Below, piece after piece: positions 16,970-26,700 of a DNA stretch of 64,000 bases (position 1 is the first letter of the stretch; every line of letters starts with the position of its first letter). Position numbers and translations under genes: made by a program. This DNA comes from an uncultured bacterium (GTDB taxonomy: Bacteria; Planctomycetota; UBA1135; GCA-002686595): positions 1 to 64,000 of the forward strand of contig CALJGV010000041.1 of the NCBI GenBank assembly GCA_938075305.1, written 5' to 3'. Under the pieces are notes generated by a model. The model worked only from the letters and a program-made list of their open reading frames with translations, had not been told where the DNA came from and searched no databases.

Positions 16970-17365
16970 ATGACTGACTCCATCGAAGAGCGCCGTCAGG
17001 CGCCCTACCTCGAGGGCCTCGCCCTCTTTGGCGAGGACCGGCACGAGGAGGCCATCGCGAAGTACGAGGAGTCCCTCGCGGTGGACCCGACGTGGACGGA
17101 GTCCATGCACGGCAAGGCCATGGCCTTGATGCAGCTCGAGCGTTACGACGAGGCGATCGAGCTGGGGCTGAAGATTGTCGAGCTCGACCCCGATGACGCC
17201 TTCGCGCACACCTCGCTCTCGATCTTCTACCAGCGCAAGGGGCTGATCGACGAGGCGGAGGCCGAGGGGGCCAAGGCGCGCATGATCTCCTGGAAAGAGG
17301 AGCTCAAGTCCAACCCGGACGCGCGCCCTCCTGGGCCTGCCGGGAACCTCGACGTCTTCCAGTAG
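16970..17365 (+). CDS. Small TPR-repeat protein
   Basis: The 131-residue soluble protein is made of about two and a half TPR units: YLEGLALFGEDRHEEAIAKY, then HGKAMALMQLERYDEAIELG, then HTSLSIFYQRKGLIDEAEAE. A Pro-rich C-terminal tail ends in NLDVFQ, a tail type common in planctomycete TPR proteins. It starts 26 bases after the pckA stop, so the two may be cotranscribed. TPR proteins are protein-protein adaptors. The partner is unknown. Confidence 0.8.
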   Translation: MTDSIEERRQAPYLEGLALFGEDRHEEAIAKYEESLAVDPTWTESMHGKAMALMQLERYDEAIELGLKIVELDPDDAFAHTSLSIFYQRKGLIDEAEAEGAKARMISWKEELKSNPDARPPGPAGNLDVFQ

Positions 17366-17380
17366 GTCGGGAGCCGGCGG

Positions 17381-17422
17381 CGGGGCGGCGAGCCGCGGAC
17401 CCACCGCGAGCCCTCCGCCCCG
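17381..17422. terminator. Bidirectional hairpin between convergent genes
   Basis: CGGGGCGG (17381-17388) pairs with CCGCCCCG (17415-17422) around an inner CGCGG/CCGCG stem. It lies between the TPR gene stop and the SufT-like stop. No U-tract is visible. Confidence 0.4.
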
Positions 17423-17443
17423 AGCCGTCCGGTCGTCCTGGAC

Positions 17444-17770
17444 TCAGTCGTCGCTGTCGTCGCCGTCCTCGGAGTCCATCCCGAGGGCCTTGCGCCCCTC
17501 ATCGGAGATGAGGTGCGGGGTCCACGCGGGCTCGAAGACGATCTCGATGTCGGTCTCCTCGATGCCGTCGAGGCTGTTGCAGCGCCGGCGCATCACGTCG
17601 GGGATGGTGCGGGCCTCGGGGCAGGACTGGGAGGTGAGGGTCATGGTGATGAGGACCTTGGGATCCTCGACCTTGACGTCGTAGATCAGCCCGAGGTCGA
17701 CGATGTTGACGGGGATCTCGGGATCGAAGACCTGCTTCAGCTGGTCGTAGACTTCTTCGGTGGTGGGCAT
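17444..17770 (-). CDS. MIP18/DUF59-family iron-sulfur assembly protein (SufT-like)
   Basis: The 108-residue protein carries VFDPEIPVNIVDLGLIYDV and ITMTLTSQSCPEA, the hallmarks of the MIP18/DUF59 fold, with the conserved cysteine in SCPEA. Family members (SufT, PaaD, eukaryotic CIA2) help deliver Fe-S clusters. IVFEPAWTPHLISDEGRKALG follows, and the C-terminus is a short acidic tail. An AGGAG sits 7 bases before the ATG at 17770, which settles the start. It stands alone. No suf genes are adjacent. Confidence 0.88.
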   Translation of the reverse strand: MPTTEEVYDQLKQVFDPEIPVNIVDLGLIYDVKVEDPKVLITMTLTSQSCPEARTIPDVMRRRCNSLDGIEETDIEIVFEPAWTPHLISDEGRKALGMDSEDGDDSDD

Positions 17771-17970
17771 GGGGGGGGCTCCTGGGGGGAATTCTGAGCC
17801 CAGGGAATAAGCCCGACCCGACGCCCCGTCCAGCGACGAACGGGGATCTCGACGATTCAGGGTGATAGGGCAGCGCCTCACGCCGGGATCCGCTGATGGT
17901 CGAGGAGCGCCAGTTCGCCGTTTCACGGGGGTCCGTTGGCCCCCTGAAGGGGAGCGGGGGATAATCCGGT

Positions 17971-18921
17971 ATGCCTGCAGGGAGCGGAGTGGAGCCGGTG
18001 GTCTTCGAGGCCATCTACAAGGAGCGCGTGTGGGGAGGGCGCCAGCTCGAGACCGACCTCGGGCGCGAGCTCCCCGACGCCCAGACGCCCTTCGGGGAGG
18101 CCTGGGAGATCGTGGATCGTCCCGACGACCGCGGGCGGGTCGCCACCGGGGAGCACGCAGGGCGCACGCTCCAGGAACTCTGGAGCCACCACCGCGAGGA
18201 GCTGTTCGGGGCGGGCCTGGAGGGCGCAGGCCCGGACTTCCCCATGCTCCTGAAGATCCTGGATGCCCGCCGCCACCTCTCGGTCCAGGTCCACCCGCCG
18301 GCGTCCGTCGCCGCGGAGCTGGGCGGTGAGGCCAAGACGGAGATGTGGTACGTGCTCGCCGCGGATCCGGGGGCCAAGCTCTTCGTCGGGGTGAAGGAGG
18401 GCGTGACCCGGGCGTCCTTCGAGCGGGCGATCGAGGAGGGCCGGACCGAGGAGACCCTGCACGTCCTCCAGCCCGAGGTCGGCGAGTTCCTCTTCATCCC
18501 CAGCGGCCGGCTCCACGCCATCGGCGCCGGGCTCGTCTTGTTCGAGATGCAGCAGAACAGCGACACGGTCTACCGGGTCTTCGACTGGAACCGGGTGGGC
18601 CTCGACGGCGCTCCACGCCAGCTCCACACCCACGAGGCCCTCCGGTGCATCGACTTCAGCGACGTGGCTCCCTCCATGGGGAAGGCCGACGGCGAGCAGC
18701 TCGTGGACTGCGAGCACTTCCGGGTGGAGCGCTGGAGGCTCGAGCCGGGCACCCCGCGCGGCGGCGGCGAGCCGCGCTTCGCGCTCTACACCGTCGTGGA
18801 GGGGACCGTGAGCTGCGGGGCCTCGACCTTCGGTCCTGGCGCCTCCTTCCTCCTCCCCGTGGGCGGCGCCCCGCTCGCGGCGCCTGCGGGGGCCGTCGTC
18901 CTGCGCACCACGCTCCCCTGA
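17971..18921 (+). CDS. manA: Mannose-6-phosphate isomerase, class I
   Basis: The 316-residue cupin enzyme interconverts fructose-6-phosphate and mannose-6-phosphate, feeding GDP-mannose synthesis. The opening VFEAIYKERVWGG is typical. Zinc ligands are Q106 and H108 (LSVQVHPP), E124 (KTEMWYVL) and H182 (IPSGRLHAIG). QQNSDTVYRVFDWNR is the family signature arginine region. The size matches the short Bacillus-type enzyme. It stands alone between convergent neighbours. Confidence 0.93.
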   Translation: MPAGSGVEPVVFEAIYKERVWGGRQLETDLGRELPDAQTPFGEAWEIVDRPDDRGRVATGEHAGRTLQELWSHHREELFGAGLEGAGPDFPMLLKILDARRHLSVQVHPPASVAAELGGEAKTEMWYVLAADPGAKLFVGVKEGVTRASFERAIEEGRTEETLHVLQPEVGEFLFIPSGRLHAIGAGLVLFEMQQNSDTVYRVFDWNRVGLDGAPRQLHTHEALRCIDFSDVAPSMGKADGEQLVDCEHFRVERWRLEPGTPRGGGEPRFALYTVVEGTVSCGASTFGPGASFLLPVGGAPLAAPAGAVVLRTTLP

Positions 18922-18934
18922 GCCGACCCCAGGG

Positions 18935-19324
18935 TCAGTCGTAGGGGGCGAACCCGGCCTCACCGAGCCGATCGACGGCCTCGTCGAGGCGGTGGCCGGG
19001 GACCAGGACGTAGTCGGTATCGAAGGTGGAGAGGGCGAAGACGCTGATCTCTGCCCCCGCGAGGACCGCGGTGATCTCTGCCAGGAGGCCGACGATGGCG
19101 AAGTCCAGGGGGCCCTCCACCTCGAGCGCGCCCCAGCCACCGCTGACCTCGCCCCACGCCGCGCGCTCGGGCCGCTCTCGGCACACGACGCTGAGCTCCG
19201 CCTCGGTCCGCCCGATCCAGACCATGGGCTCGTCCCCGAGGCCTGCGGGGAGCGGGTCTCTCGCGGGCAGCCGGTGGATGCTGAACGTGTGCCTGAGGCG
19301 ACGGATGCGGGGTCGTTGCTCCAT
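18935..19324 (-). CDS. ACT-domain regulatory protein
   Basis: The 129-residue protein carries LDFAIVGLLAEITAVLAGAE, then ISVFALSTFDTDYVLVPGHR, which match the ACT_7 type also found in CASTOR proteins and small bacterial amino-acid sensors. ACT domains bind amino acids or other small ligands. The N-terminal half (RLRHTFSIHRLPARDPLP) is a second degenerate ACT-like half. No linked enzyme is present. The ligand is unknown. Confidence 0.82.
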   Translation of the reverse strand: MEQRPRIRRLRHTFSIHRLPARDPLPAGLGDEPMVWIGRTEAELSVVCRERPERAAWGEVSGGWGALEVEGPLDFAIVGLLAEITAVLAGAEISVFALSTFDTDYVLVPGHRLDEAVDRLGEAGFAPYD

Positions 19325-19438
19325 TTCAGCCCTCAGGTTCGTCCGTGAACGCGTGTCCGCGACCCCCGTCGCCGGGGGCTCGCGGCGCCGCGGGGGAGGG
19401 CTCCAGGAGCTTCCCCCGCCGCGTCCGTGACGTCTCGT

Positions 19439-21322
19439 TCAGTTCGAGTCGCCCTCGCCCTTCGGCGCCTTGCGGGTGGCCACCCAGGCGTAGCCGTCGG
19501 AGTCGGGGGAGCTCTTCACGTCTCCCTTGAGGCTCCCGTCTTCCTGGAGCTTACCGGTGGCGGTGAGCGTGCCGTAGCTGTCGGAGTCGTACTGGAAGGT
19601 GAGCGTCTTCTTGGCGGCGTCCCACTTGCCCTTCTCGAGCTTGCGGCGCTCCTCACCCATGATCATGCTCCCGGTCACCGCGCCCTCGCCGTCCATGGCG
19701 AGCACGAGGGCGAACTCGAGTCCGGGGGTGGTGAACTCGGCGCTCCAGTCCCCCGTGATGGGGGAGTCACCGCTGGCCTGCTTCGTGTCCTTGGACTCCG
19801 TGGCGGGCTCCTCCTCCGCCTTCTCCTCAGCCGGCGGCTCGGGGATGTAGCGCGGCAGGAGCGTGTCGGCCATGGCCAGGCTGTAGGCGGTCACGGCGGA
19901 GCAGGTGGCGGACTGGATCAGGTACTCCTCGATGGCGTACTCGAGCGTGTCGCGCTGGGTGTGCCAGGAGAACCGGTAGCCCATACCCTCGAGCCCGGGT
20001 CGGTTCTTCTCGGTCCAGAAGAAGCCGGGCACGCCCTTGCGGTTGAAGGACGCGTGGTCCGAGCTGCCGCCGCGGGGCATCTTGTCCCGCACCTCGATGT
20101 CGATGGGGAGCTCGGGGAACGCGGCGTTCACCGGGGCGATGGCCGCGGCGAGCATGGGCTCCATGCTCTCGATGCAGAAGAGGCCGCCCTGGTAGTAGGT
20201 GCCGCCGTCGTCCACGAAGCAGGCGGAGATGCCCTCCAGCTCCTCGTCGGTGAGGCTCTCCACGTAGCCGCGGCTCCCGAGGAGCCCCTGCTCCTCTCCG
20301 GACCACAGGCAGAAGCGGATGGTGCGCCGGGGCTGGACGCCCGCGGCCATCAGGATGCGGGCGGTCTCCAGGGTGACCGACGATCCGGTGCCGTTGTCCT
20401 GGGTGCCCTGGGAGCCCGGGCCGTTCCAGGAGTCCAGGTGAGCGGAGATGATGACCACCTCGTCGGGGAACTCCGTGCCGCGGATCTCGGCGATGGTGTT
20501 GAAGACGCCGAAGGGGCCTTCGGTGAAGTAGTGCTTGAGGTCGGCCTCGATCTCCACCTCCTCGCCGTCCGAGAGGCGCGAGTTGATGGCGTCGTAGTCC
20601 TGGCGACGGATGGTGATCTCGACCTCGGTGGGGAGCGTCTCCATGGTCAGCTCCCGCCAGCCGCGGACCCCGCCTGTGGTGATCTCGTCCCGTGAGCTGC
20701 CCCGCAGCTTGCCGAGGAAGGTGAACCCCTTAAGGGCCTCCTCCACCTCCTTGCGCTCCTCGCGCTCGGCCTTGGCGGCGTCGCGGTCGCGGTTCCTCCG
20801 CCGGCGGCTCTCCTTGGAGAGCAGCCACGCGCCCTCGAGCTGGTCGCGGACCGCCTCGAGCTCCTCCATGGTCTTGGGCTCCTTGACGACCCGACCGCGC
20901 ACGGGGCCGTCGGTGCCCGCGCCCCACGCGCGGGTCGTGAACTCGATCTCCCGCTCGACCGGCCCGACCATCTTCACGCTGCTGGGGCCACGGTCGAAGC
21001 GGACCGGGACCTCGCCCCAGCGGTGCAGGCGCGCACCGGTGAGGCCGAGCTCGGTGAAGCGATCGCGGGACCAGACGTTGGCGCGCTCCAGCGCCGAGGA
21101 GCCGGTGAGGCGCGGCCCGATCTCCTCGCTGATGTAGGTCAGGGTCTCCCAGACCTGGGAGTTGTTCTTCCCCTCGTCGATGATCGCCGCGACCACTTCC
21201 TCCATGGGCGTGGCCTCGTCGGGGGCCGCGGCGGGGTCAATGGGCGCTTCCTGGGCGCTGGCGGCGGCGCAGAGCAGGATCGGGACGAGGACGGTCCGGG
21301 GGGAGAGGAGCGAGAAGGACAT
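19439..21322 (-). CDS. Exported M28-family zinc metallopeptidase
   Basis: The 627-residue protein has a Sec signal peptide (VLVPILLCAAASAQ, cleavage near residue 24). The M28 aminopeptidase domain holds IISAHLDSWNGPGSQGTQDN, LWSGEEQGLLGS and GGSSDHASFNRKGVPG, with the expected His/Asp/Glu zinc ligands. SWHTQRDTLEY supplies the last His. About 110 residues at the C-terminus (DWSAEFTTPGLEFALVLAMD, TFQYDSDSYGTLTATGKL) form a small beta domain of the kind appended to amidohydrolases and peptidases in this group. It is probably periplasmic and digests peptides. The ATG at 21322 gives the signal peptide. Confidence 0.9.
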   Translation of the reverse strand: MSFSLLSPRTVLVPILLCAAASAQEAPIDPAAAPDEATPMEEVVAAIIDEGKNNSQVWETLTYISEEIGPRLTGSSALERANVWSRDRFTELGLTGARLHRWGEVPVRFDRGPSSVKMVGPVEREIEFTTRAWGAGTDGPVRGRVVKEPKTMEELEAVRDQLEGAWLLSKESRRRRNRDRDAAKAEREERKEVEEALKGFTFLGKLRGSSRDEITTGGVRGWRELTMETLPTEVEITIRRQDYDAINSRLSDGEEVEIEADLKHYFTEGPFGVFNTIAEIRGTEFPDEVVIISAHLDSWNGPGSQGTQDNGTGSSVTLETARILMAAGVQPRRTIRFCLWSGEEQGLLGSRGYVESLTDEELEGISACFVDDGGTYYQGGLFCIESMEPMLAAAIAPVNAAFPELPIDIEVRDKMPRGGSSDHASFNRKGVPGFFWTEKNRPGLEGMGYRFSWHTQRDTLEYAIEEYLIQSATCSAVTAYSLAMADTLLPRYIPEPPAEEKAEEEPATESKDTKQASGDSPITGDWSAEFTTPGLEFALVLAMDGEGAVTGSMIMGEERRKLEKGKWDAAKKTLTFQYDSDSYGTLTATGKLQEDGSLKGDVKSSPDSDGYAWVATRKAPKGEGDSN

Positions 21323-21491
21323 CGTTGCTGGTGGGTGTAGGAGCGGGCCCCTCAAGGTGCCCGATCGGACGGGACGGAGGCGGGAGCCTGCCCTGATCCT
21401 AGCCGGACCGGCCAAACCTCGCCGGACGCTTGCCCCTCCCGTACAGCGGGTGCGTGGGCCATGGGCGAGGGCGGCCTAGTAGGATCGTGGC

Positions 21492-22754
21492 GTGCACCGC
21501 GCCCTCTCCAGCTGGTTCCTGATCGTCTCGAGGTCGATGCGTGAGCACCGGCTCTCGACCTCGATCACGGTGGGCGCGGGTGCGCTGGCGAGCGGCCTGG
21601 TCATGGCGGTGTTCGCGATCCACGCCGCGACCTCCGACGCGTTCTCGGGGTCCAGCTCGGACTACGACGCGATCCTGGGAGCGCCCGGTGGCCAGGGCCA
21701 GTTGGTGCTCAACACCCTCTTTCACCTGGACGCATCCCAGGGGAACCTCCCCTGGTCCATGTACGAGGCCATCGCCGCTGACCCAGGCGTCGAGCGCGCG
21801 GTGCCCTACGCCCTCGGCGACAACTTCCGGGGCTTCCGGATCATCGGCACGACCGGGGACGCCTTCGTGGGGCGTGAGCCCCTGAGCCCGGGGGCGTGGT
21901 TCGACCCGGAGAAGCGCCAGGCGGTGGTGGGGGCGGCGGTGGCCCGGGAGACGGGGCTGACCCGTGGAGAGATCTTCCAGCCGAGCCACGGCCTCACCTA
22001 CGACCCCGACGACCCGCGCCGCCACGCCACCCCTTACGTGGTCACGGCCGTCATGGCGCCCACGGGGACCCCCGACGACCGCGCCATCTTCATCCCGATC
22101 GAGGGGATCTACCGCATGGACGGCCACGAGCTGCGGGGCTCCGGGGAGGCCATCGGGTCGGAGGCGTTCCGCGAGGCCGAGATCCCCGACGAGCACAAGG
22201 AGGTCTCTGCCGTGCTCCTCCGCTTCCGGCGCGGCGGGATCAACCCCGGCCTGCGGCTCAACCACGAGATCAACGTGGTCGGGGACCGCGCCACCCTCGC
22301 CTGGCCCATCGCGCAGGTGCTGGCGGACCTCTACCGGAAGCTCTTCTGGGCCATCGAGGTGCTGCGGATCGTGGCGCTCATGGTGGTCGTGGTCGCGGGC
22401 GGGGCCCTGCTCGCCAGCCTCTACAACACGATGAACGAGCGGCGGCGGGAGCTCGCGATCCTCCGCAGCCTCGGCGCGAGCCGGGGGATGATCTTCGGCG
22501 CCATCGTGGGCGAGGCCGCGGTCATCGCGCTCCTCGGCGCGCTCCTCGGCTTCCTGGTGGAGCAGGCGATCCTCGCCCGGGTCAGCGAGACCCTCCTCGC
22601 CACCACGGGCGTGCTCCTGTCCGCGGGGGACGCCTGGGGGGCACATCTCTGGACGCCCCTCGGGATGATCGCCGTGGGGGGCGTCGCCGGGGTCGTTCCG
22701 GCGCTGAAGGCGTACGCTGTGGACCCGAGCCAGACCCTGGCCCGCGGATCATGA
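21492..22754 (+). CDS. MacB/FtsX-type ABC transporter permease
   Basis: The 420-residue protein (GTG start) has an N-terminal membrane helix (TVGAGALASGLVMAVFAI), a large periplasmic domain of about 220 residues, and three C-terminal helices: LRIVALMVVVVAGGALLASL, IFGAIVGEAAVIALLGALLG and PLGMIAVGGVAGVVPALKAY. ERRRELAILRSLGASRGMI is the coupling-helix motif that contacts the ATPase. MacB-type systems move lipoproteins, peptides or hydrophobic substrates by mechanotransmission. No ATPase gene is adjacent on the left, as would be usual. The stop overlaps the DUF3299 lipoprotein start by 4 bases, implying a joint function. Confidence 0.88.
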   Translation: MHRALSSWFLIVSRSMREHRLSTSITVGAGALASGLVMAVFAIHAATSDAFSGSSSDYDAILGAPGGQGQLVLNTLFHLDASQGNLPWSMYEAIAADPGVERAVPYALGDNFRGFRIIGTTGDAFVGREPLSPGAWFDPEKRQAVVGAAVARETGLTRGEIFQPSHGLTYDPDDPRRHATPYVVTAVMAPTGTPDDRAIFIPIEGIYRMDGHELRGSGEAIGSEAFREAEIPDEHKEVSAVLLRFRRGGINPGLRLNHEINVVGDRATLAWPIAQVLADLYRKLFWAIEVLRIVALMVVVVAGGALLASLYNTMNERRRELAILRSLGASRGMIFGAIVGEAAVIALLGALLGFLVEQAILARVSETLLATTGVLLSAGDAWGAHLWTPLGMIAVGGVAGVVPALKAYAVDPSQTLARGS

Positions 22755-23572
22755 GCCTCCGCCCCCTCCTCCTGATGACCCTCCTGGTGACGTCCTGCCA
22801 GGACGAGCCTCCGCCCTCGGGCGGCGTCGAGGAGCTGGCCTATGACGGCGGCGCCCTCGACGGGAGCGAGGACGACCGGGTCCCCGACCTCGTGGTCGCG
22901 CAGGGACTGCCCGCCTCGGGGCAAGCCGCCGGCGCGGACGCGGAGCGTGACCCCGCGCGACAGGCGGAGCTCGAGGCGTTGGCGGCGACGTACGAGACCA
23001 TGCCCATCGACGACCTCCTCGCCTCCATGGGGCTGGCCCGTGATGAGGAGACGCAGATGATGGACCTGCCGGACGAGACGATCCGGCAGCTCGCTATCGC
23101 GCGGCTATGGCGCGAAGCGGCCCGACCGGATGACGGGGGCGCTCCACGCCGCCGTGAAGACGGTCACCTCGAGGTGCGCTTCCGTCACCTCTCCCTCGAC
23201 GACCTCGATGACGAGGCGTACGAGTCGGTCATGGACGACCTGATGCGTGGCGAGAAGCGCTTCCCGGAGGGGGTCGCCGCCCTCGACGGAGAACGCGTGG
23301 AGATCGTCGGCTACATGATCCCCGAGGAGTGGCAGCGCCGGGAGGTGACCGAGTTCATGCTCGTCCGCGATCTCCTCGCCTGCTGCTTCGGCGGCGCGCC
23401 CCAACCGGACGAGTGGATCCACGTCTCCATGAAGGAGGGCAGCGGCTCGCCGTACTTCCCCTTCGTCGCGGTGAGCGTCACGGGCACACTCCGCATCGAG
23501 GGCATCGACGATGGAGCCGGCTATGCCGCTGGCTGCTTCCGGATCGAGGGCAAGGGGACCGAGGAGCTCTGA
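22751..23572 (+). CDS. DUF3299-containing lipoprotein
   Basis: The 273-residue protein has a lipoprotein signal with lipobox LLVTSC (Cys16). A disordered acidic region to about residue 130 is followed by a compact domain: DGERVEIVGYMIPEEWQRRE, FMLVRDLLACCFGGAPQPDE and VSVTGTLRIEGIDDG. The 'GYMIP...CCFG' pattern is DUF3299, known mainly from being encoded beside MacB/FtsX permeases in planctomycetes and proteobacteria. The conserved Cys pair could bind metal. Start and permease stop overlap (ATGA, 22751-22754). Confidence 0.86.
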   Translation: MSLRPLLLMTLLVTSCQDEPPPSGGVEELAYDGGALDGSEDDRVPDLVVAQGLPASGQAAGADAERDPARQAELEALAATYETMPIDDLLASMGLARDEETQMMDLPDETIRQLAIARLWREAARPDDGGAPRRREDGHLEVRFRHLSLDDLDDEAYESVMDDLMRGEKRFPEGVAALDGERVEIVGYMIPEEWQRREVTEFMLVRDLLACCFGGAPQPDEWIHVSMKEGSGSPYFPFVAVSVTGTLRIEGIDDGAGYAAGCFRIEGKGTEEL

Positions 23573-23752
23573 GCCTCGCCTGCACGCGGTCCTTAGTAAG
23601 GGTCGTATCAGTCCTGGCCAGTTCCCGCCCCGGGCTCGGGCGCGAGCCCCCCCTATTTCGAGGCCGAGACTATGCTCGATTTGTCCGCGCGTGCGCCCTC
23701 AGCGCAAGATCGCCGGATTGCCTTCCAGCCCCGTCATGCTCCAGCTGTAGCC

Positions 23753-23760
23753 GGAGAGGA
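23753..23760 (+). promoter_or_regulatory. Ribosome binding site of the S9 peptidase gene
   Basis: GGAGAGGA lies 5 bases before the ATG at 23766. It is one of the clearest Shine-Dalgarno sequences in the window and fixes the start. Confidence 0.6.
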
Positions 23761-23765
23761 CCCCC

Positions 23766-26700
23766 ATGCGACGACTCCTTTGGCCCCAGGCCCTCCTGTT
23801 CACTCTGATCGCGTGCCCCCTCGTCTCCGGCGCGCCCGCGGCCCAGGACGAGCTCGGCCGCCGTCCACTTGAGCACGAGGACTACGACCGCTGGAACTCG
23901 GTCCGGAGCTCCGGCCTCTCACCCGACGGCGCCTGGGTGGCGTTCACTACCCGGCCGGCCGACGGAGATGGGACGCTGACGATCCGCAAGATCGCGACCC
24001 AGGAGCAGTTCACCATCGAGCGCGGGTCGTCCGCCAGCTTCACGCGGGACAGCCGGTACGCGATCTACCTCGTGCGGCCCGCGGAGAAGGAGGGTGAGGA
24101 GGGCGGCCGTGGTGGAGCCGGAGCGAGCCTTGAGATCCTCGACCTCGAGACGGAGCGGACGGTGAGCCTGCCGGGGGTGCGCTCGTTCCGCCTCCCCGAG
24201 GAGGCCTCCGGCTGGATCGTCTACACCCCCTCCGGTGGCTCCGAGGACGCCGCGGCACGGAAGGGCGCCTCGGAGATGAGCGAGACGTACAGCATCGCGA
24301 GCGGCGGGCTGGAGCCCGCGGGTCCGGTGCCGGCGGTCACGCCCGAGGCTCCCGAGAAACCCAAGGGGGAGGCCGGTAAGACAGAGGCCGAGACACCCTC
24401 CGAGGCGGCCAAGGAGAAGGCCTCGAAGCGGGGCGGGAAGAAGAGCCGCAAGGATGACCGCACCAAGAAGAATGGCAGCGTGCTCGTGCTCCGCGACCTG
24501 GCGACGGGCATGGAACAGCGGATTCCGGACGTCTCGTCCCATGGCTTCAGCAAGTACGGCCGCTGGCTGGTCTACGCGACGTCGGCCACGGACGCCGAGG
24601 ACGACGGGGTGTTTGCCATGGAGCTCGCCACGGGCGAGATTCAGCCGCTGATCACCGGGCGCGGGGCTTATCAGTCCATCGCAATCAGCGAGGACGAGAA
24701 GCGCGTTGCGTTCCTCAGCGACCGGGACGACTACGGCCCCGAGAAGCCGAGCATGTCCCTCTACCACTGGGCGGAGGGGGACGAGTCTGCGGCCAGGATC
24801 GCCGGTGAGGAGACCGAGGGCATCCCCGAGGGCTGGTGGATCGCTGCCTCGGGGCCGCGCTTCACCGAGGACAACCGGCGCCTCCTCTTCAACACCCAGC
24901 CGAAGCCCGACGACGCGGGCAAGACCAAGGCGCAGCTGGAGAAGGAGAAGAAGGCCAGGGCCAAGGATCCGGTCGTCAAGCTGGACATCTGGCACTGGAA
25001 GGACGACGCCCTCCAGCCCCGCCAGCTGCTCCAGGCCGAGCAGGAGCGCCGCCGGAGCTACCCGGCCCTCTTCGACATCGAGGCCGGCAAGGTCGTTCAG
25101 CTGGCGACCAGGGAGATGCCCTCCGTGCGGGTGGACGCGCGCTCCTCCAGCGACATGGCCGTCGGGACGTCGTCCCGCCGGTACGCGGTGTCGGACTCTT
25201 GGGAGTCTCCGGGCTTCAGCGACTCCTACGTGGTGGACCTCAAGACGGGCGAGGCGCGCCTCGTCCTCGAGCGGGTCCGCGGGACGGCGAGCATGTCGCC
25301 CGCCGGCCGGTTCCTCACCTGGTGGGACCCGGACCAGCGCAAGATGTTCGCGATGCCGACCGCGGGCGGCGACACCGTGGACCTCTCGGAGGGGATCCCC
25401 ACGTCCCTCGCCAACGAGCTCCACGACACGCCGGCGCCGCCGCGCTCCTACCGCACCGCGGGCTGGCTGGACGGGGACGCGGCGCTCCTGATCTACGATC
25501 GCTTCGACATCTGGCAGGTGGACCCCACGGGCGCCGAGCCCGCGCGCTGCCTCACCGGAGAGCGCGGCCGAGCCGAGCGCCTCCGCTACCGCTACCAGTC
25601 GCTGGATCGAGAGGCGCGCTCCATCGACCCCGCCCAGCCCATGCTGCTGACGGTGTTCGACGAGGGCACGAAGGCCTCTGGCGTGGCGCGGCTCGACGCC
25701 GCGACGGGCGAGATCACGACGCTGCTCATGCTCGACGAGCGGATCGGCGCCCCGGTCAAGGCCAAGGACGCCGACACCCTCGTGATGACGCGCCAGACCT
25801 TCCGCCGGTACCCGGACCTGTGGGCGACCACCACGGCGTTCGAGAGCCTCAAGCGCCTCAGCTGGGCGAACCCCCAGCAGCGGGAGTACCTCTGGGGTAC
25901 CGCCGAGCTCGTGCACTACGAGACCACCGAGGGTGTCCCCCTGGACGGGATCCTCTACAAGCCCGATAACTTCGACCCGACGCGCAAGTACCCCATGATG
26001 GTGTACTTCTACGAGCGCAACTCGGACAACCTGCACCGCTACGTCACGCCGTCAGCGGGGAGCTCGTCCATCAACTACGCGTTCTACGTCAGCCGCGGCT
26101 ACGTCCTGTTCGTCCCCGATATTCCCTACACCACGGGGGAGCCGGGGATCAGCTGCGCGAACGCGGTGCTGCCAGGGGTGCAGTCCATCGTGGACATGGG
26201 CTTCGTGGATCCCGACCGGATCGGGGTCCAGGGCCACAGCTGGGGCGGGTATCAGATCGCCTACCTGGTGACGATGACCAACGTCTTCGCGTGTGCGGAG
26301 TCCGGAGCGCCCGTCAGCAACATGACCAGCGCCTACGGCGGGATCCGTTGGGCCAGCGGCATGAGCCGGATGTTCCAGTACGAGAAGACCCAGAGCCGGA
26401 TCGGCGGCACCCTCTGGGAGGCGCGTGACCTGTACCTGAAGAACTCCCCGGTGTTCTACGCCGACAAGATCGAGACGCCGCTCCTGATCCTCCACAACGA
26501 CGAGGACGGCGCGGTCCCGTGGTACCAGGGCATCGAGCTCTTCGTGGCCATGCGCCGCCTCGGTAAGCCCGCGTGGATGCTGAACTACAACGGGGAGGCC
26601 CACGGGCTGCGGCGGAAGGAGAACCGGGTCGACTTCGCCCGTCGAATGCAGCAGTTCTTCGACCACTACCTGATGGACGGCCCCGCGACCCGCTGGATCG

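Noticed and set aside
23919-26036. 705-residue minus-strand open frame opposite the S9 peptidase gene
   Set aside because: Composition is biased to Arg/Gly/His/Val with no recognisable motif, and the opposite strand has a complete catalytic triad and signal peptide.
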